Origin: Epiperipatus broadwayi
Lineage: Eukaryota > Onychophora > Udeonychophora > Euonychophora > Peripatidae
NCBI GenBank assembly: GCA_028023455.1
Contig: JAQFVV010013084.1
Span: 210,399-274,398 of the forward strand
Length of the DNA: 64,000 nt
Direction: 5' to 3'
The notes beneath the pieces are model-generated. The model was not told the origin of the DNA and made no database searches. It saw nothing but the letters and a program-made list of their open reading frames with translations. The position numbers and the translations under genes are program-made. Shown one piece after another: positions 1 through 11,231 of this stretch (positions are counted from its first letter, which is position 1; the number at the start of each line of letters is the position of its first letter).

Positions 1-1193
1 GTTCTTAAACGTTTTTCAAGAAATAGCTTAATATTATATGAATTAAGACTCACTAGCATATTAGAAACAAAATATCTATTATATTTTGTATTAACATTAT
101 TATTAATATTGTTATGAATTTTAGAAATACCAAACCCCCCTTTCCACAGGAAAATAAAATAGTCTACGTTTTTTACAAGAAGTTGATAAGGAGCATCCCA
201 AACCATTTCCCACATAAACCTCATTATCAATATAATTGTTATATTTAGAGAAATGCGAATAATTTGCTCTATGAGTAATAAAACCCCTATCAGCATTTAC
301 TAGACAATTTTTCTTCTGAAATTTGATTTAGAAAAGTCACTAGAAAAATTACTACTATACTTTTTGGGAACATAATGTGAATGTCCAGCCTTCAATACAT
401 ATTTTTTATCAGGAAAATTATCATAATATGCTAACGATGAATTATTAACAGAAAAGCCAGAAAACTTGTTAAATTTTTCATCATTATTAAGTCTAGAAAA
501 TTGTTTTTGATATTTTTCAGACTGCCTATAAATTTTAGTTTTATAAACTTTTCCTTTATTGTATCTTGTACTATTATCAATTCCACATTCAATATATTCA
601 TCACATGAATAAAAATCCTGATCTAATATTTTATTATTAGCTTTATAATCACCATTATAAATGCTATTATTTTCATTTTTATATTTTTTTCCCAAAACTG
701 TTTTTACCTTTATGTCCAATAAAGAATGGGGACTTGGGCAACTTTCCTAAGGTATAATTACCCCTAAAAGATGAATTAACATCACCGGCAAAATCAACCG
801 CAGCAATATCCCCAAAGACTTGTGTTCCCAATAAATCACATTGTATACCTACATCACCAGAAATAACACTATCACTAATAGATCTAGATTCCTTCACACC
901 AAATTTTTCCATAATCATAATCATACAATATACTTCCTGAAGAGATATAGATTTTAATAATTCAAAAATAAAACCAGCCATGTCTACCTTTCTACTTTCA
1001 TTATCTTGAAGCAAATTAACTTTATCCACATTAGAACTAGAATTTAAACTCATATCAATACATTATTAGTATTTTCTTTTATACTATCTCTATTATAATT
1101 ATCCCTTTCAGAACTATTTTCAATATGTATATCAGATTTCACATTTATAAAATCTTTATTATCTTTTGACCTAATATTCTCAATATTTATCAT
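1..1193 (-). pseudogene. Broken Asn/Ser/Lys/Tyr-rich ORF series, unknown, probably TE-derived
   Basis: On the minus strand three overlapping open stretches (about 1193-1061, 1053-679 and 719-300) share one composition: rich in Asn, Ser, Lys, Tyr and Asp, with no clear domain. They abut or overlap in different frames. The ATG at 1053 overlaps the stop of the preceding stretch, the next pair overlaps around 679-719, and a further frame change near 305 would let similar Tyr/Asn/Ser-rich sequence run to about position 120. The simplest reading is one coding region broken by small indels, continuing from the PHD-like ORF just upstream. I do not recognise the family. It could be ORF1 of a retroelement whose body lies beyond the window edge, or a decayed host gene. 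Confidence 0.35.
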
Positions 1194-1661
1194 TTAATCC
1201 ACAGATAATTGATTACATTCTACACAATGAAAAAAACCCAAACCAACAGAATCAAAATTTTTTGCATCAGACCTGGACAAATTCAAACAAGATATATGAA
1301 AATACGCTTGACAAAAACCAGAGCATTTAATTCCACTATCCACATCTGAAAATTCCACATTGCAATAACTATATTTAATCCCAACTACATTTAAACCCAA
1401 ACCATGTGTAGAAGAATCCTTGACTAAAATGTCAGGATCATTACCAATATTTATATCAGCAAATGGTGTAGTAAAATTATCAGAATTATTTATCCCATGC
1501 TCATTATTATCATTATCATTAAAGATTTTAAATTCACTTAATGTATAACAATTCAAATGATATTTTAGCCCACAAAAACCAGCACAATTTAAATATTTTT
1601 GTCTACCGTAAATATTACATAAGCACAAAGGACATTTAACAGCATATATGGGAACATTAAT
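1194..1661 (-). CDS. Protein with two PHD-like Cys/His clusters (partial, possible TE ORF1)
   Basis: The frame is open through two similar zinc-binding-like clusters. The first has CPLC followed by C-x3-C-x4-H-x2-C ending near HLNC. The second has YC...KCSGFC, then FH-x2-C and a closing HCVEC pair. Such spacing is typical of PHD fingers, which are known in chromatin proteins and in ORF1 of some CR1-like LINEs. The true start is unclear because the frame stays open upstream with no obvious ATG, so the right-hand limit is approximate. The frame ends with TAA at 1194-1196, immediately followed by an in-frame ATG and more Asn-rich sequence. That suggests a broken longer reading frame. Function unassigned; nucleic acid or histone binding is only a guess from the fingers. 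Confidence 0.4.
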   Translation of the reverse strand: MNVPIYAVKCPLCLCNIYGRQKYLNCAGFCGLKYHLNCYTLSEFKIFNDNDNNEHGINNSDNFTTPFADINIGNDPDILVKDSSTHGLGLNVVGIKYSYCNVEFSDVDSGIKCSGFCQAYFHISCLNLSRSDAKNFDSVGLGFFHCVECNQLSVD

Positions 1662-2534
1662 TATAATACAAATAATAAAAATATATAACTATAAAATATA
1701 CAAATCTTCCACTAAAATATACAAATAATATATACACAAAACTTCATAAAAAAATTCACATACAACATATATAAATCTGTAATATCTTAAAGAGAGTAAC
1801 TTCTTCTTTTCCCTCCTTTACTGTTCTCTCAGATTGTATAATATATACAAAAAAACAATGTCCAAAATAAAGCTATGTACTTAATTATTTATAAAATGAA
1901 ATTTTATATCTTGTCAAACTAAGACAAAGAGAAATAAGTTTCCATTACTTAAAAATAATAAAATAGTAGACAAATTCCATTGATTATGTTTCAAATAAAA
2001 ACACATACATATTAAAAAATCCATATAAAAAAACACTTGAGATAAAAGTATTCATAATAAATTTTTGTATAATACAATATAACAGTCAATAAATCTTATG
2101 ACACCAATAAACCATAAAAATAAAAGATAGTTCCAGTAATACAAATTAAAACACAAATACAATAGTTCCAAATATAAAATATTGTAAGATTTAGTAATAA
2201 AATTCTCAAGGTGTTAGTTTTAAGTGCAGATCACTTTAAAAAAACACTAAAAAATCCATTTACTTCTAAAATCCCCAAGGTATATTAAATCTCAGGAAAC
2301 AATCCATTCAAAAAGATACTTCATTTCAACAAAAAATTTTATTAGTAATAAATAGTGATTACATTTTGATAATGGATAAGTTAATGAATACATGTACAAT
2401 AATATTATAAAAAGTTCTGATTAACATATGGCTAGAATATGTTAGTTAGTAGTTGTTATACACTTATGTGGTTAGGTATAATGAAGGGTTTGTGTAGAAT
2501 ATGAGAAACTGAGAACTTGATGAATGTTATTAGC
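1662..2534. other. AT-rich stretch without recognisable gene
   Basis: Sequence of low complexity in A and T with no long reading frame, no RNA gene signature and no repeat I can match elsewhere in the window. It separates the PHD-like ORF from the poly(A) end of LINE A. Confidence 0.6.
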
Positions 2535-2558
2535 TTTTTTTTTTTTTTTTTTTTTTTT
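2535..2558 (-). other. Poly(A) tail of LINE A (24 T on plus strand)
   Basis: An uninterrupted T run on the plus strand lies about 65 bases past the ORF2 stop codon and marks the 3' end of the minus-strand LINE. Confidence 0.8.
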
Positions 2559-2624
2559 AATAACACGACTATTTTCTTTTTAATATTGTCTATTCTAGAA
2601 TTCTGGGTAGGTGGGAGTTGACAA

Positions 2625-5600
2625 TCAGGAAAAGGATAGAGCGGTTAGAGACCAGGTGTCATCAAAGACTTTACTGGAGGCAAGGAGCTGATCACGTTTC
2701 TTGATTTTTTTGAGAGTCTGGTAAAACAATGGTATGATTTGTGGCGGGGGTAATTCCATGAGAGTTTTGCATCTCACTATCCATATGGAATAAAGGACAA
2801 AGATAGAGAGCCTTATTATTGAAAAAGTTCCACTATTAATGGCATTTTCAAGTGAGAAAATCATTTCAGATCTTATGTAAGAATTGATTATGATTATATC
2901 TTTCAGTATTTTAAGTCTTGGACAGCGGTGTATAATATGGTCTGTGGTTTCATCTTCACGAGCACATAAACCACATATAGGGTCAATGCTAGTAAAACCT
3001 CTTCGGTGATAAAGAAACCAATTTGTGGGAAGCGCATCAAGATTAATTTTAATGATGAAGTCCAGGAATTTGGGTTCAAGGCTCCATCTTTTGAAGTGTG
3101 TAATGAGTCTTTGGTTGGTTATTTTTAGGCTGGTTTTAATGGGTTGTTGATTATAGTTGATTAGATTGTATGCTTCCCACAAAGTGATTTTTTGGTTAAG
3201 GTTAGAGGACATCGTCAGGTTATAAAGTTGTAGATGATCTATTAGCAATGATATCCATGAACTGGAAAAGGGCGGGGGACGATCAGTTGGTGTAATTTTT
3301 TTCATAATGTTGGAGTATCCATAGGAGAGGATCAGATTATGTAGAATATTGTGAGTTTTTTGTAAAATGATTGCCTGTATTGAGTGGAATGACAGTCCAT
3401 TGAACCTGCGTGGTCGTTGGATACCTCGCAAGCTAATGGCAACAGTCCTTCCTCTCCAGAGAAGTTTGGTGCATAATCGGTTAATTTTATTTTGAAACTG
3501 TTTAGTGATTTTAATGAATGGAAGATAATATGAGATTTTTGGCATTATGATCATGTTGAGGAGGCTAACCTTTCCATATAATGAAAGGTATACTCTAGAG
3601 AGTGAAGTGGTGATGGCTTCAGTTGATTGGAGGATTGCATCTTGAATCATTCTTGCCATTGCAGTTGGAGGTTTGAAGATTGGGAAGCCAAGGTATCTTT
3701 GTGGTTTAGCAGAAAAGGAAGAATTGATTTGTTTACCAGACATTATCTTCCAGATGGAAGATTTGTTAAAATTTATTTGTAGGCCAAGTTTCACTGTATT
3801 TCTGTTTAAGATGTTCATGAGATGGGGAAGGTATTTAATGGTGGGAAGCACAACCATGATGTCATCTATGTATGCGAATACATTGAAATCTTTATTGAGA
3901 GAAGGAAGGAATATTCCAGGGAGGTTTTTTTCTATATCCACCAGAAGAGGGTTGATGTATGCTGTGAAGAAAAGGGCACTGAGCAAAGATCCTTGAGGGA
4001 TCGACTTGTATGGCTTGAAACCTGGAGTGATCTTGCCATCAAGAGAGAGAAAAATCTCTCTGTTATTGAGCAGATTGCTGATAATCTGAACAATTGCAGC
4101 TGGAATGTCGTATTCCATCAGAATATCCAGAAGGGTGTTGATCTGTACTGAATCGAATGCTGCTGCAACATCCAGTTGGACGGCAATAGGTTTGGATTTA
4201 CGATGTACTCTGATATGATTGAACAGTGCAGTTATATTGGACATAGCATGCGAGGTTGATGATCCCTTTTTTCCGTATTGGTTTGGCGAGACATTGCTAA
4301 GAATTTGAGGTTGGATTTGGTCCTTAATGACTGACTCTATAATCTTGATACACAGTGGGGTCATGGATATTGGTCGGATACTGTTAATGTCGTTTAGTGG
4401 TTTTGCTTTTTTAATAAAAGGCACAAGTGCCACAGGGTAAAGATCTGCTATGTTTCTGTAGCCGGAAGCTAGGTGATCTATCATTTTTTTAATAATTGGA
4501 ACAGTGAATTGACTGAGGTGTTTGAGAAGGAAATTTGGGATGCCGTGAAGGCCAGGATGAATGCTGTCAGGGAGTGATGATATCTTCTTTTTAATTTGGA
4601 TTTCTGTGATGCCATGTTCGCTGGGGTCTCCAGCATCCAACCAGCTGTTTACTGTAGGGGCTCCATCTTTTTGCATTAATTGGCAGAATTGTTTGCTGGT
4701 GTGCTGCATCATTGGATAGCCAATGAGATTGGTACCATTAGTATAAATGGATGTGGGAGTGATTTGTTTTTTATTGTAACCCAGTGCCCATCTGAGGTAG
4801 TCTCTTGTCCAGCAGTGTTGTTGTGCTAAGAAGCATTTGGCTCTTCTGATGGAAATATATTCTGCAAGGGATTTTTGCTTGATTTTGTAGAGGTTTTTAA
4901 GGAAGATAATTTTTTCTGTATTTGTGAAATTTTGCTGTGATGCTTGAAGTTGTATATTAATGTCTGTTAGGTCATTTAGAAGACCATTTGGTCCTTTGAT
5001 TTTCCTGGTGTGGTGATTTAATATGGACTGAAGAATTCCGATGAAGGAAAACCAGCCCTTTTCAGCAGGGAGGGAAAGGATGTTTATTTTCTGGAAATAG
5101 ATGTATGACTCAGACACTATCATTTCGGTCATGTTTGATTGGGTGATCATGCGCATGGTTTTTCCAGGTCCATCTATAGGTGTAGGGATTGAGATAGGCG
5201 TGAGTTGTAAGATCAGAGCCATATGATCGGAGAAAGCAACAGGGGTTAAGGCTGCATCAAGGTTGAAATGGAGGTCTGGGGTGTAGTAAACCAGATCAAT
5301 TAGGGACGTTTTAGTTTTAGTATAGAAAGAGTAGGCTTCGGGTGGGAAGAAGCCCTCTCCACACATTAATCTGCGATTTATTAGATGCAAAAATCTCTTG
5401 TTGAAGTCATTGTAGGTGGTGTTAAAGTCTCCGAGAAGAATGGTAGGGGAGGCTCTGCTAGCGTTGATGGCATTTAGGATATGAACTATTTTTAGGTATT
5501 GAGAGGTGTCTTTGGCTGTATAAATATAAGCTATGATGATCGGATAACCCCAATAATCTATTTCTATAATAATAATATTGGCATCTAGGAGTAGAATGTT

Positions 5601-5852
5601 GAAACTTTTTGGTGGTGCTGATTTGCTAAGAAGAATACCGACTCCACCTGAAGCTGAATGGCCGATGGAAAATCTAGTAAATCCGAGAGAGGAGAGAAGA
5701 GATATTATTTTATGGTCAGTCTTATAGTGATGTTTGGTTTCGCCCATAAGAAGTATATGTGGGGAGCAGAGTGAGAGCCAGTTTTTAATAGCAAGAACTC
5801 TATCGATTGAGCTGATGCCACGAATGTTTATGCCAGCTATTTTGCAGAACAT
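2625..5852 (-). CDS. LINE A ORF2: endonuclease-reverse transcriptase, intact
   Basis: An uninterrupted 1075-residue protein starting at ATG 5852. Residues about 1-220 form the APE-like endonuclease, with NIRGIS at the start, a catalytic Glu in MGETKHH, LGDFN in the middle and SDH near residue 210. The reverse transcriptase follows: LVPFIKKAKP, a LDVAAAFDSV palm aspartate, the IPQGSLLSALFF block and the catalytic FAYIDD box. The C-terminus has a zinc-knuckle-like CGLC...H-x4-C near residue 985. The protein would nick target DNA and copy the element RNA by target-primed reverse transcription. The start is well placed: ATG lies six bases after the TAA of the upstream small ORF, in the same frame. 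No frameshift or stop was seen, so this ORF may still be functional. Confidence 0.88.
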   Translation of the reverse strand: MFCKIAGINIRGISSIDRVLAIKNWLSLCSPHILLMGETKHHYKTDHKIISLLSSLGFTRFSIGHSASGGVGILLSKSAPPKSFNILLLDANIIIIEIDYWGYPIIIAYIYTAKDTSQYLKIVHILNAINASRASPTILLGDFNTTYNDFNKRFLHLINRRLMCGEGFFPPEAYSFYTKTKTSLIDLVYYTPDLHFNLDAALTPVAFSDHMALILQLTPISIPTPIDGPGKTMRMITQSNMTEMIVSESYIYFQKINILSLPAEKGWFSFIGILQSILNHHTRKIKGPNGLLNDLTDINIQLQASQQNFTNTEKIIFLKNLYKIKQKSLAEYISIRRAKCFLAQQHCWTRDYLRWALGYNKKQITPTSIYTNGTNLIGYPMMQHTSKQFCQLMQKDGAPTVNSWLDAGDPSEHGITEIQIKKKISSLPDSIHPGLHGIPNFLLKHLSQFTVPIIKKMIDHLASGYRNIADLYPVALVPFIKKAKPLNDINSIRPISMTPLCIKIIESVIKDQIQPQILSNVSPNQYGKKGSSTSHAMSNITALFNHIRVHRKSKPIAVQLDVAAAFDSVQINTLLDILMEYDIPAAIVQIISNLLNNREIFLSLDGKITPGFKPYKSIPQGSLLSALFFTAYINPLLVDIEKNLPGIFLPSLNKDFNVFAYIDDIMVVLPTIKYLPHLMNILNRNTVKLGLQINFNKSSIWKIMSGKQINSSFSAKPQRYLGFPIFKPPTAMARMIQDAILQSTEAITTSLSRVYLSLYGKVSLLNMIIMPKISYYLPFIKITKQFQNKINRLCTKLLWRGRTVAISLRGIQRPRRFNGLSFHSIQAIILQKTHNILHNLILSYGYSNIMKKITPTDRPPPFSSSWISLLIDHLQLYNLTMSSNLNQKITLWEAYNLINYNQQPIKTSLKITNQRLITHFKRWSLEPKFLDFIIKINLDALPTNWFLYHRRGFTSIDPICGLCAREDETTDHIIHRCPRLKILKDIIIINSYIRSEMIFSLENAINSGTFSIIRLSIFVLYSIWIVRCKTLMELPPPQIIPLFYQTLKKIKKRDQLLASSKVFDDTWSLTALSFS

Positions 5853-5858
5853 GATAGA

Positions 5859-6092
5859 TTAATCCAAACCGTCCTCAGCAAAGTGATCCAAGTGAATGTG
5901 GGACATCTCAATATTAATGAGGTCTGATGTTGTTAGGCAGTCAGAGACTTGTGATTGAACTTGTAGATGGCTTGGTGATATATTTGTTGGTTGAGGAATC
6001 GCATCCATGAAGTCTTCGGTGTCTGATGGAGTAGAGTAATCTGTCTGAGATTCATCGGGAGAATCAATGGTATCTAAGGTTGTAAGATCCAT
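5859..6092 (-). CDS. Small acidic ORF between LINE A ORF1 and ORF2
   Basis: A 77-codon ORF beginning MDLTTLDTIDSPDESQ, rich in Asp, Ser and Thr, with no recognised domain. It sits 17 bases after the ORF1 stop and ends with TAA six bases before the ORF2 ATG, in the same frame as ORF2. It may be an N-terminal extension of ORF2 cut by one stop, a tail of ORF1 split off by a frameshift, or a short ORF that feeds ribosomes to ORF2 by termination and reinitiation. I cannot decide between these. Confidence 0.45.
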   Translation of the reverse strand: MDLTTLDTIDSPDESQTDYSTPSDTEDFMDAIPQPTNISPSHLQVQSQVSDCLTTSDLINIEMSHIHLDHFAEDGLD

Positions 6093-6109
6093 GGTTTTCC
6101 TCTTTTTTT

Positions 6110-8455
6110 CTATGGATTTGTGAAGCTTTGAGTTGGATTTATCGGAGATTTGTTTGTTAGAGGGGGTGGTGAGTAAAGTACCGGGTGGGAGCTGTCATCA
6201 TCAGAGCTTGATTTATCTGAGCGAATTGATTTTCTTTTAATTTTCTTAATTGTATTTTGGGTATTTGTTGTGTCAATTTTTTGAGGATTTTGAAGTTGAT
6301 TAGTGTTGTTTTCCTTTTCCTGTTCTTTTGATAGTAGTGTTATTTTATTGTCATAAGATTTTTGTTCGAATTTTAGACTTGAGACATTCTCTGTTTGCTG
6401 TAACAGTTGTGAATCTTCGATCATGCTGACTTTCGGGTTGGGTGTTTGATGGATCTTTTCGTCTGGTAGGTTAATTCTTGCAGGAGTTGAAGAATTGCAG
6501 TTAGTTTGTGGTTCACTCTGTTTAGGGTTGTTATCAGTTGTTTTAAGCTGGTTAGGAGTTATATTGGAAGAATTGTTTTGACATTTTTTGAGTGTATTTT
6601 CTTCATCGCCTGGGTTTATCTTGTTCTCTTTAGATGGTTTGGTCATATTATCTTCTTTTGTAGAAAGAGTTTGACCTAATATTATTTCTTGGGGATTAGT
6701 ATAAGTTGTTTCAAATGTTTGATCTTGAGTATTATTAGTTTGCGTGATTGGTTTAGGAGCAGTATTTGTTGTTGTTTGGTTCTCTGATTTACTACTATTA
6801 GTGTAAAGGTTGACGTTTGTTCTTTCTTGAATATTTTCATTTTGAAATATAGTTTTGGATGTGGAAGGTTTTGTTGGAGGATTTATTTGAATCTGAATAT
6901 CTGGGTTTGTGAGGTTGCTGTTTGAATTAGTCCTATGTGATGATTGTCTATTTAAGGACTTGTTAATAGGTCTACCAGGACATTTGTGAAATTTATTCAT
7001 TTTAATACCACAGTGTGTGCATATTCTTGCTGCACAGTCTTTAATGAGGTGTGTTCTTTGAAGGCAGAAGAAACATTGTGGTTGTACTCCTCTGAATGTC
7101 AAAACCATAGGAGAGCCTCTTGCTGTAATAATAGTGGGTATGTCAGTGGGTATAATGTTTTTCTTTAATGTAAGTGTGAAGGTAACTGTATTGGACAGGA
7201 TTTGATCTTCGAAGTGAGGATTTAATAGGTGTTTAAATTTGCTAACTGAACCATAATTAATAAGGATGTCTTATATTTCTTGTTCATTTAAGTGGGCAAG
7301 GCAGTTTTGAATTCTGCCAGATAGTGTAACTGGACGGTTCATATCTCTGGAGCATAGTATATAATTTCCTAAAGATTTGTAGTTATTTTTAAAATTCATT
7401 CGGTCTGCCCACGTTTTAAACTCTACGATCACATAGCGGTCATTGGGATGATTAAGGATCATGTGAATGCCTCTGCCTAATTGCTTTTGATTGATTAGAC
7501 TGTAGAGTTGTTCTACAGGGAATTTATATAAAGCACATTGATGATTTGTTATGGCTAAGATTAAAGACTTATTGCTGTAATAGTTTGCAAACGATTTATA
7601 TAGAGAGTTGGGTATCGTTTTGTTGAACTCATTGTTTATTTCTAGGAACATATCATCGTTAATATTGTTTATATTAAAAGAGACATTTTCCTGCATGTTT
7701 GATTCTTTTTCTATGTCTAATTCTGTGAGATTCAAATATAATTCGTTGAGATTATCGGCCTTAATATTTTCAGAGATGCTCTCAGAATTTTTTGACCTTA
7801 CGATATTTGCGTACGTAGTGGGATTTTCCAATATTGATATTGAGGTAATTGGTTTAGCTTGCACGTTAGCTGATGTAGCAATGGATTGTTCTGAGCTAAA
7901 ATCTTTGATTGTTTTAGAATGAAATTTATCAGTTTTATAATTTATTTCTTCTTTTTTATTTTTAAATTTACTGTTGACAAACGGTACTGACACAGTACTG
8001 GTTTTGTTGACCTCTGGTGGAAAATGTTTTACTTTAAAAATTTCGTCGGTATCATTTTGTTGGTAATTTTGTTTATTTCCAGATATAGTTTTAATTGAAT
8101 TGTTGGGCAAAGGAAATTGCTCATTATAATCTTCTGTGGTTGAGTAAAGGCTTCGGAGAGGTAATGATTGGTTTTCGCTTGTATCAATAGTTTCGCTTGA
8201 CGAGATATTTATTCTATTGTTTGTATTAGGGGTAAGTTGAATATTTTCTAAACTTTTGTTGATATTTGCAATGGAATTTTCTTTTGATTTACTCATTTGT
8301 GGGTTTTTATTTGTTGTAATGGGTGGTTTAGATGCATTTAGATTAGATCTAAGGCTATACAATTTACGGCCGATGACCGCATTGTTGGGTTGAATGCTGA
8401 GATCGGGGCTTACTTTATTTTTAGTTTTATCGGTTATATTATCACTTTCCATCAT
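6110..8455 (-). pseudogene. LINE A ORF1 (gag-like, CCHC knuckle), split by one in-frame stop
   Basis: A single frame runs from ATG 8455 to TAG 6110, about 780 codons, interrupted only by TAA at 7271-7273. The N-terminal 270 residues are Ser/Asn-rich and probably disordered. Around residues 280-450 there is a compact RRM-like gag region (for example RYVIVEFKTWADRM), and the sequence continues smoothly on both sides of the stop. Just downstream are Cys/His motifs: CFFC-x4-H-x4-C, then CTHC...H-x3-C. The C-terminal 270 residues are Asn/Thr/Gln-rich. The role in LINEs is RNA binding and particle formation. The stop is the only break I see, so it is either a recent nonsense change or a read-through point. 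Confidence 0.75.
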
Positions 8456-8530
8456 ATAAAATGATTAAAAAGTTGACTTACCTTGAATAACAGACGTAAA
8501 GGTAAAGGGACAGTCGTCCCGTCTTCCTAA

Positions 8531-8969
8531 AACTGTAAAACACTAAGGGACGCTTTTAAAGACTAGTTACGAAGATGTTCAAAAAGATACTTAAAACAAG
8601 CTATTCCATTAAATACTTTTGAAGTCAAAGCAGTTTTCAATGATCAATTATATTAGAACAAAAGAAATGCTAAAAATCTTTAAAAAAACATATTTTGATC
8701 CAAATAATTTCACAGAAAATATGCACATATTAATCATTGTTTAAAGGCTTATAAAATGTATAAATCTTAAAAACATAGTACCAATTTAAACATGTCTACC
8801 ATAAGCATAATGTTGAATTAAGACCTCTGTCCATATAATAATGTAAAGGAAACCGGTATAATATCCAAAAAAACTGATAAAAAAAAATAACGAGAGGCTC
8901 TTTAACAAAATAAAAATTCCAATAGTTTTAAGAGAAAAAAAACAAGTCCTTCTTCTACTAGAGGCAGGA
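8531..8969. other. AT-rich spacer
   Basis: No coding sequence, RNA gene or repeat recognised between the 5' end of LINE A and the trinucleotide tract. Confidence 0.5.
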
Positions 8970-9183
<214 letters not shown>

Positions 9184-10070
9184 TCAATTTATTTATTTAA
9201 GTGCTCAACAACAGCATAAAGCCAATTACAGTTTGCACATACAATAAAAGTGAAAATAAAACATATAGCATAAAATGAAAATATAAATGTATACATAATA
9301 AAGTAAAATTTAAAAGACAAAATTCAAACATAACATTTCAGTTTAATAGTATTACAAAATTTCTTATAATCAATGTCACACAGATTAAGGTTACTCCCAA
9401 TCTGATTATATAAAGAGGGTAACCTAAATAATGGGGAAAAATTAAGAATATTAGAATGACATGTTTGAATCTGATATACACAAGCATAACTCAAAGAACT
9501 AATTGAGATAGTTGAAACTATATCTGATAAAATAATTTGTTTATTAACAATTTTATAAAAATATTTCAAATCCCTATACTTTTGTCTAGATGAAAGATTA
9601 ATCATTTTACTCTCCCAAAAACATGTTTGAAAAACTTCTTTAAAATAGACTGCAACAAGTTACAGCCTTGCAAAGAACTAAAGTTCCAAATTATTGAACC
9701 ATATTCAATAACAGGAAGAACCAATGAAAAAACAATTTCCATTTAGTATCATTACTGAACTGATAACCATGTCTAAGAATGGCACCCATAACCTTAAAAG
9801 CCTTACCAACAATCATTTTTAGATGAGGAATAAAAGATCCATTACAAGAAAACATAATTCCAAGATCTTTTTGGCATTTAACTGAAATAATTTTATGAAA
9901 ATTGATATAATAACAAAATTGTAGAAGTTCAGATTTTTTTGGAATAAGAAACAAAGGAGCATTTATCAAAATTAACTGTCATATTATTTGACTCACACCA
10001 AGCACTAAAGTTATCAATATCCTTCTGAAGGAGAACACAATCGTTAACTGACATAATTCTTCTAAAAATC

Positions 10071-10613
10071 TTAGTCATCAGCATAGCTTAACAGAAAAAA
10101 ATATCTCAAGAAATCTTTAAGATCATTAACGTAAACATTAAACAGCATGGGTGCTAAAATACTACCCTGTGGAACACCTAAATTGCATTCAAAATTAAAT
10201 GAAACTTTATTATTGAATTTAATATATGCTGTACGACTGCACAGAAATGATTGAAACCAACATACAAGTTTATTAGAGAAACCTATTTTATGTAATTTAT
10301 GAAGTAAGACACGGTGATCAACTTTATCAAAGGCTTTTGATAAATCAAAATAAATAACATCTACTCTTTGACGATCCTCAATAGCATGAGCTATATGATC
10401 ATAAATTGTCAGAAGATTACTATCAATTGATCTATTAGGACTAAAACCATGTTGAGAAGAAAAAATTATTTTACCCACATCTGAAATAATTTTATTATAA
10501 ATACATCTCTCAAAAATTTGTGCAATGGTATGCAGAACAAAAATCAGTCTATAATTAGAAACATAATCTCGATCACCATTTTTGAAGATTGGAACCATTT
10601 TAGTACATTTCAC
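10071..10613 (-). pseudogene. LINE B reverse transcriptase core fragment
   Basis: A 180-residue open stretch with the palm motifs of a LINE reverse transcriptase: PIFKNGDRDYVSNYR, a QHGFSPNRS block, DLSKAFDKVDH with the first catalytic Asp, GVPQGSILAP, and YADD at its end. A TAA follows the YADD codons, after which the frame continues in another register with LQKDIDNFSAWC-like thumb sequence. It is typical of Jockey/CR1-group LINEs, and it is inactive because of the breaks. Confidence 0.75.
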
Positions 10614-11231
10614 AACACTAGGAAAAGTACAAGAATTAAGAGACTGATTAAAAATAAAGGCAAGGGGTACTGCAATAAATTAGGCTATCCCCTTATAAAC
10701 AAAAGAAGGAATATTATCATATCCTAAACTAGAGTGAGTCTTAAGCCTCCTCATAGCTACAATAACATCTTCCATAGAGATATGACCAATTGTACATTTA
10801 GCACTAGACAAATTGCCATGAAATGTGATTTTAGAATGAATCCCATGTTGTGAAAAGTATAACTATGCAAAATGTTTAGAAAATTCATCTGCATTTAATG
10901 CAGAACCATGAGTCCTTTGAACCGTTTTCTTACCCATGCCTGAATTATTAACAAAATTCCATAATTCTCTAGGATTAAAAGAAATATTAATTTCATTTTT
11001 TTATATATATTCTTGTAAATCTCGTTTATAGATATATTTAGCCAATTTTCTAAAATTGATAAAGTTATTATGATAAATTATATTCTGTGTCTTAAAATAG
11101 AATGTATGATGGTAAGATTTCCTTTTAATAATCTTAATAAGAGTATATGAAAACCAAGGAGGATAACCTTTGTTAAACGACAATTTATTAGGAATATATG
11201 CATCAATAACACCATTAAAAATTTTCAAAAA

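Larger units (their letters stand above)
2535..8530 (-). mobile_element. Non-LTR retrotransposon (LINE A), nearly full length
   Basis: A minus-strand LINE with the canonical order 5' UTR, ORF1 (8455-6110), small ORF (6092-5859), ORF2 (5852-2625), a short 3' UTR and a poly(A) tail seen as 24 T on the plus strand at 2535-2558. ORF1 carries a CCHC knuckle; ORF2 has an N-terminal APE-type endonuclease, a reverse transcriptase with a YIDD box and a C-terminal CCHC motif. No RNase H domain is evident. The plan fits the L1/Tx1 or I/Jockey groups, and I cannot choose between them from sequence alone. The 5' end is set near 8530 by loss of element-like sequence; I found no clear target-site duplication. 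It is visibly GC-richer than its flanks. Confidence 0.85.

Noticed and set aside
3673-4151. Plus-strand frames over LINE A ORF2
   Set aside because: They are shadows of the conserved minus-strand reverse transcriptase and have no domain of their own.
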